DNA of 64,000 nt, from the NCBI GenBank assembly GCA_016717285.1, contig JADKFU010000002.1:310001-374000 (forward strand), written 5' to 3'. The translations under genes and the position numbers were made by a program. Of this stretch, positions 60,094 through 64,000 are shown piece by piece. Source of the DNA: Chitinophagaceae bacterium. GTDB taxonomy: Bacteria > Bacteroidota > Bacteroidia > Chitinophagales > UBA10324. Numbering within the stretch: position 1 is the first letter of the stretch; each line of letters opens with the position of its first letter. Under the pieces are notes generated by a model. The model was not told the origin of the DNA and searched no databases. It saw only the letters and a list, made by a program, of their open reading frames with translations.

Positions 60094-62139
60094 ATGAAGA
60101 AATTACTGCTTGCTCCCCTCGCAGGGATGTTGTTCGTTATTTCGTGCACACCTGCTAAAAAAGAGATGCCTAAAGAATACACGGCGATTGATGTTTCGGC
60201 TTTTGATTCATCATACAGTCCGGTACAGGATTTTTATGAGTACATCAATGCAAAATGGGTGAAAAACAATCCCATACCTGCCACTGAAAGTTCATGGAGA
60301 GCTTTTGAGGTAGTGGATGATTCTGTAAAAAGCAAAGTAAGGAAGGTGTTGGAAGCTGCGGCTTCAGATAAGAATGCCGCAAAAGGAAGCAGTGCCCAGA
60401 AAGTGGGAGATTTCTTTTCAACGGGCATGGACTCCGTGGCCATTGAACAGGCCGGCATTACCCCACTTAAACCCTGGTTTGATTCCATCGCAGCGTTTAA
60501 AACCACTGACGATGTAATCAGGTTTACGGCTCAATCGAACCTTGTAAATTCAACAGCATTGCTGGCATGTTATGTAGAGCAGGATCAGAAAGACAGTAAG
60601 AAATATATACTCTATATGACTCAGACAGGTATTGGTCTTCCCGACAGGGATTATTATTTTCTAACGGATGCGAAGTCCAGGCAGATCAGGGATGAATACG
60701 TAAAGCATATTGCCAAATACTTTACGATGATGAATGTTGACCAGGCCATGGCAGAAAAAAATGCGGCTGCAATTATTGGCATTGAAACAGGTCTGGCAAA
60801 AGCTTCGATGACGAGAGTTCAGCAGCGTGATCCATATGCGACTTACAATAAAATGTCAGTAGCAGATTTGTATAAAAATTATCCGGTTATTAACTGGGAT
60901 GTCTATTTCAAATCTCTCTCGCTGAAAAACTTTGACTCGCTGATTGTAAGTCAGCCATTGTATTTGAAGCAAGCAAATGAAGCATTGAAATCAGTGAGCA
61001 TTGAGGATTGGAAGACCTACTTTACTTTCCATTTAATAAATGGAGCAGCATCAAATCTGAGCGCCGCTTATGCAGCGGAAGATTTTAATTTTTACAGCAA
61101 AACCATTCGTGGAATAGAACAGATCGATCCAAGATGGAAGCGCATACAGGATCTTGAAAATTATTGCCTCGGGGAATTGGTTGGACAGGAATATGTGAAA
61201 ACCAACTTCGCACCTGAGTCTAAAACAAGAATGCTCGAGATGATACACAATCTCTTAGATGCATACAGTGAACGAATAGCAAAACTGGATTGGATGCAAG
61301 ACAGCACCAAGCTGTATGCACAAAAGAAATTGAGTCAGATTACAATCAAAGTAGGGTATCCTGATAAGTGGCGCGACTATTCAACGGTGGAAATTGACAA
61401 GGGCCCTTTTATCCTGAATGTAGCCCGTGCCATTGAATTTGAAAGCCATAGAAACCTCAATAAACTGGGAACTACAGTTGACCGCACTGAATGGGGAATG
61501 ACACCACAAACGGTGAATGCTTATTATAACCCGGTAAATAATGAAATCGTATTTCCTGCTGCTATTCTTCAACCTCCTTTCTTTTATGCTGATGGTGATG
61601 ATGCTGTAAACTACGGTGGCATCGGTGCTGTGATTGGTCATGAAGTTACACATGGTTTTGATGACCAGGGAAGACGTTATGATGCGGAAGGTAACCTGAG
61701 AGACTGGTGGACAAAAGCAGATGGAGAACAATATGATGCCCGTACAAAACTTATCACTGAACAATTCAACACTTATTCTCCGATTGATAGCTTCTTCATC
61801 AATGGCGCATTAACTCAAGGAGAAAATATTGCGGATTTGGGCGGACTGACTATTTCCTATAACGCGTTTAAGAATGCTGCTCCGAAAAATTCACAGGATA
61901 CCATGATCATAAAAGGGCTTACACCTGATCAGCGTTTCTTTATCAGCTTTGCAAAAGTCTGGGCAGGATCATTTCGTCCGGAAGAACAAAAGCGCAGGTT
62001 AGTGATGGATCCTCATTCACCTGGTAAATATCGCGTAATCGGTACACTGTCCAATATGCCCGAATTCTACCAGGCATTTGGTGTGAAAGAAGGCGACAAA
62101 ATGTATCGTCCGGATTCTGTTCGTGGTAAAGTATGGTAG
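60094..62139 (+). CDS. pepO: M13 family metallopeptidase, PepO/neprilysin-like lipoprotein
   Basis: A 681-residue zinc peptidase of usual length. The signal ends in a lipobox, Val-Ile-Ser-Cys18, so it is membrane-anchored in the periplasm or at the surface. The zinc motif is HEVTH (516-520) and the third ligand is in ENIADLGG (Glu577, Asp581). NAYYNPVNNEIVFPAAIL, the substrate-binding region, and the final CxxW equivalent (VRGKVW) complete the family features. It cleaves small peptides before hydrophobic residues. It stands alone, with a -7-like element upstream and a terminator downstream. Together with the S46 peptidase it suggests active oligopeptide use. Confidence 0.95.
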   Translation: MKKLLLAPLAGMLFVISCTPAKKEMPKEYTAIDVSAFDSSYSPVQDFYEYINAKWVKNNPIPATESSWRAFEVVDDSVKSKVRKVLEAAASDKNAAKGSSAQKVGDFFSTGMDSVAIEQAGITPLKPWFDSIAAFKTTDDVIRFTAQSNLVNSTALLACYVEQDQKDSKKYILYMTQTGIGLPDRDYYFLTDAKSRQIRDEYVKHIAKYFTMMNVDQAMAEKNAAAIIGIETGLAKASMTRVQQRDPYATYNKMSVADLYKNYPVINWDVYFKSLSLKNFDSLIVSQPLYLKQANEALKSVSIEDWKTYFTFHLINGAASNLSAAYAAEDFNFYSKTIRGIEQIDPRWKRIQDLENYCLGELVGQEYVKTNFAPESKTRMLEMIHNLLDAYSERIAKLDWMQDSTKLYAQKKLSQITIKVGYPDKWRDYSTVEIDKGPFILNVARAIEFESHRNLNKLGTTVDRTEWGMTPQTVNAYYNPVNNEIVFPAAILQPPFFYADGDDAVNYGGIGAVIGHEVTHGFDDQGRRYDAEGNLRDWWTKADGEQYDARTKLITEQFNTYSPIDSFFINGALTQGENIADLGGLTISYNAFKNAAPKNSQDTMIIKGLTPDQRFFISFAKVWAGSFRPEEQKRRLVMDPHSPGKYRVIGTLSNMPEFYQAFGVKEGDKMYRPDSVRGKVW

Positions 62140-62211
62140 CAGTAATTAATGTAGGTATCCATTGAAGTAAACCATCAATAAGAAACGATTAGAATTTCAA
62201 TGAGTAAGAAG

Positions 62212-62237
62212 ACATCCCGGCCACGTCGGGATGTTTT
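62212..62237 (+). terminator. Rho-independent terminator after pepO
   Basis: ACATCCCG and CGGGATGT pair around a 7-base loop, followed by TTTTCATTT. It lies about 70 bases after the pepO stop. Confidence 0.7.
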
Positions 62238-62335
62238 CATTTCAAACAAGCCGGTTTGGAATTTTAAACAGTATTCTTTGTGTCTTTGCGAATCCTTTGC
62301 GTCCTTTGCATTGGCGCAGAAGCGCTGCTGACCTT

Positions 62336-63502
62336 ATGAAAAATAAACCGGTGATAGGAGTGATTGGCGGTGGACAGCTTGGCCGTATGTTTATTGAAGA
62401 AGCGTTGCGTTATAATATTGATTGCATCATTGTGGATGCAGATAAAGATTGTCCCGCATCAGTAATTGCCCACGATCACATTGTTGGAAGCATTGCCGAA
62501 GCCGGCCCAATCAGGCGCTTGGGCGAGGTAGCAGATGTGCTTACCTACGAGATCGAACATATCTATACAGCACCTTTGTTTCAATTGCAGAAGGAAGGCA
62601 AGACGCTGATTCCATCTCCGCAAATTCTTCAAATTGTTCAGGACAAAGGATTGCAGAAACAATTTTACGCTGATCATAATATACCGACTGCAAAATTTCA
62701 ATTGGTAAATAATGAAACAGAATGGGCAGCGGTAATTAAATCTTTTCGCTGGAAAAAATTTGTGGCGAAATCGCGAAAAGAAGGATATGATGGCAAAGGC
62801 GTGCAGGTAATGAATGCCGATGATGTTTTAAAGCTCGGAAATATTCCTTTTAAAACTCCGGCAGTGCTTGAGGCATTTATTGATTGTAAAAAAGAGATTT
62901 CCATAATCGTTGCAAGAGATAAACAAGGCGCAATTACTTGTTTCCCGCCAGTGGAAATGGAATTTGATCCTGTTGCCAATTTAGTTACGATGCTGGTCTG
63001 TCCTGCTTCACTGAAAAAAAATTTGCTAAAGAAAGCGACTGAGATTGCAACCCATGTAGTAGAATCCATGAGCGGTGTAGGACTTTTTGCTATCGAATTG
63101 TTTTTGGATCACGCTGACCGTTGGTATGTAAATGAAATGGCACCGCGTCCCCACAACAGTGGCCATCATACTATTGAAGCCTGTTATACCTCGCAGTACG
63201 AACAGCTATTGCGGATACTCTTAGGTCTTCCATTGGGAAGCACTGCCCTTATTAAACCTGCGGTGATGATTAACCTGCTCGGCCCAATGGATTTTTCAGG
63301 ACCGTATTATCTGGATGGATATGATGCCATTTTAAAAATGGAGGGTGTGTACGTTCATCTGTATGGAAAAAAGGAATCAAGGCCCATGCGAAAACTAGGA
63401 CACATTACTATTCTTGCTGGCACAGTAAAAGAAGCAAGGAAAAAAGCGAAGTGGGTGCAGCGCCACTGCAGCATAAGAAAATCAGGTGCAACTGAATCAT
63501 AA
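62336..63502 (+). CDS. purK: 5-(carboxyamino)imidazole ribonucleotide synthase
   Basis: A 388-residue ATP-grasp enzyme. The ATG at 62336 is chosen over a frame starting 35 codons upstream, since it begins MKNKPVIGVIGGGQLGRMF, the usual N terminus. It makes N5-carboxyaminoimidazole ribonucleotide from AIR, ATP and bicarbonate in purine synthesis. Features: GGGQLGRM (residues about 10-17), ADVLTYEIEHI, the ATP-grasp lysine in KSRKEGYDGKGVQV, and the metal-binding NEMAPRPHNSGHHTIEA. The last 30 residues are basic. purE follows after 67 bases, the standard pair, so the two are likely co-transcribed. Confidence 0.95.
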   Translation: MKNKPVIGVIGGGQLGRMFIEEALRYNIDCIIVDADKDCPASVIAHDHIVGSIAEAGPIRRLGEVADVLTYEIEHIYTAPLFQLQKEGKTLIPSPQILQIVQDKGLQKQFYADHNIPTAKFQLVNNETEWAAVIKSFRWKKFVAKSRKEGYDGKGVQVMNADDVLKLGNIPFKTPAVLEAFIDCKKEISIIVARDKQGAITCFPPVEMEFDPVANLVTMLVCPASLKKNLLKKATEIATHVVESMSGVGLFAIELFLDHADRWYVNEMAPRPHNSGHHTIEACYTSQYEQLLRILLGLPLGSTALIKPAVMINLLGPMDFSGPYYLDGYDAILKMEGVYVHLYGKKESRPMRKLGHITILAGTVKEARKKAKWVQRHCSIRKSGATES

Positions 63503-63569
63503 ATCAAGCGACCCGGTTTGCATGTGGGATTTTAATTTTTCAGATTTTCTTCACACCAAGTAACTGAAT

Positions 63570-64000
63570 ATGACAAATAATGAACAACCGCAGGTAGCCA
63601 TTATCATGGGTTCCGACAGTGATTTGCAGGTAATGAAAGAAGCAGCTTCCATACTGGAAGAATTCAAGGTAAATTACCAGCTAACCATTGTTTCCGCGCA
63701 CCGCACACCGGAACGAATGATGAGCTTTGCGAAATCTGCTGCCGGCCTGGGAATTAAAGTAATTATTGCGGGAGCCGGCGGCGCGGCACATTTACCCGGA
63801 ATGGTTGCATCCTTAACACACCTTCCTGTTATCGGCGTGCCGGTGCAATCGAAAGCCATGAGTGGAATTGATTCATTGTATTCGATTGTACAAATGCCGC
63901 AAGGGGTTCCAGTAGCTACTGTTGCAATTAACGGGGCATTTAATGCTGGTTTACTTGCGCTGCAGATCCTGGCACTTACTGATGGTGGTATCCTCTCGGA
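63570..64000 (+). CDS. purE: N5-carboxyaminoimidazole ribonucleotide mutase (partial, 3' end off window)
   Basis: 143 residues are present and the frame is open to the window end. It converts N5-CAIR to CAIR, the step after PurK. The motifs are IIMGSDSDLQVMKEAASIL near the N terminus, VSAHRTPERM (catalytic His), IIAGAGGAAHLPGMVAS, PVIGVPVQSKAMSGIDSL and the MPQGVPVATVAINGAFNAGL segment. Only the last part of the C-terminal helix is missing. The ATG at 63570 (MTNNEQPQVAII) is the only start consistent with the length. Confidence 0.95.
   Translation, partial: MTNNEQPQVAIIMGSDSDLQVMKEAASILEEFKVNYQLTIVSAHRTPERMMSFAKSAAGLGIKVIIAGAGGAAHLPGMVASLTHLPVIGVPVQSKAMSGIDSLYSIVQMPQGVPVATVAINGAFNAGLLALQILALTDGGILS

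Overview
The window comes from a member of the phylum Bacteroidota, probably an environmental Chitinophagales- or Saprospirales-like lineage; the order is inferred, the phylum is well supported. The support is a set of type IX secretion (T9SS) and gliding genes (gldB, gldJ, porU, porV, a porP/sprF homologue), seven large proteins that end in T9SS sorting domains, Bacteroidota-restricted families (TIGR02757, DUF4199, DUF4252), promoter-like TAnnTTTG elements, and intergenic repeats of the type common in this phylum. No rRNA, tRNA, complete insertion sequence, prophage or CRISPR array was seen.

Layout. 1-2.5 kb: a small lipoprotein, a 270-bp stretch of homopolymer blocks that is probably an assembly artefact, palindromic repeats, and a 'mobile mystery protein' A/B pair (HTH plus Fic). 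2.8-9.7 kb: mnmE, a low-molecular-weight phosphatase, an unrecognised acidic protein, a REP-like duplication, a DPP11-type S46 peptidase and two DUF4252-type exported proteins. 9.7-18.7 kb: hisS, hutH, a desaturase, a propeller protein, TIGR02757 and a GIY-YIG protein, with two clusters of one repeat family built on AGGAGG/CCTCCT palindromes. 18.7-32.8 kb: a secreted GH9 glycosidase, a FAH-family enzyme, a beta-helix protein, an ELWxxDGT-repeat protein, an OmpA/TSP3 porin-like protein, an enoyl-CoA hydratase/isomerase, gldB, a 2-oxoglutarate oxygenase and chrA. 33-46.7 kb: two adjacent giant GEVED-repeat surface proteins (1825 and 2637 residues). 46.7-48.9 kb: a three-gene sulfur operon (SQR-like flavoprotein, TusE/DsrC-like, DsrE-like). 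49-57.1 kb: gldJ, porP/sprF, porU (frameshifted as written) and porV. 57-64 kb: ispF, an arylsulfotransferase-like T9SS cargo, pepO, purK and the start of purE.

How the parts fit. The T9SS genes would export and anchor the seven cargo proteins encoded in the same window: propeller, GH9, beta-helix, ELWxxDGT, two GEVED giants and the arylsulfotransferase-like protein. The S46 and M13 peptidases, HutH and the FAH enzyme point to growth on proteins and amino acids, and GH9 to beta-glucan use.

Most notable for follow-up: the nested-palindrome repeat family with a GIY-YIG gene in its midst; the SQR-TusE-DsrE operon with a single-cysteine TusE; the giant GEVED pair; the porU frameshift in an A run; and the Fic protein with Asn at the acidic position of its motif.
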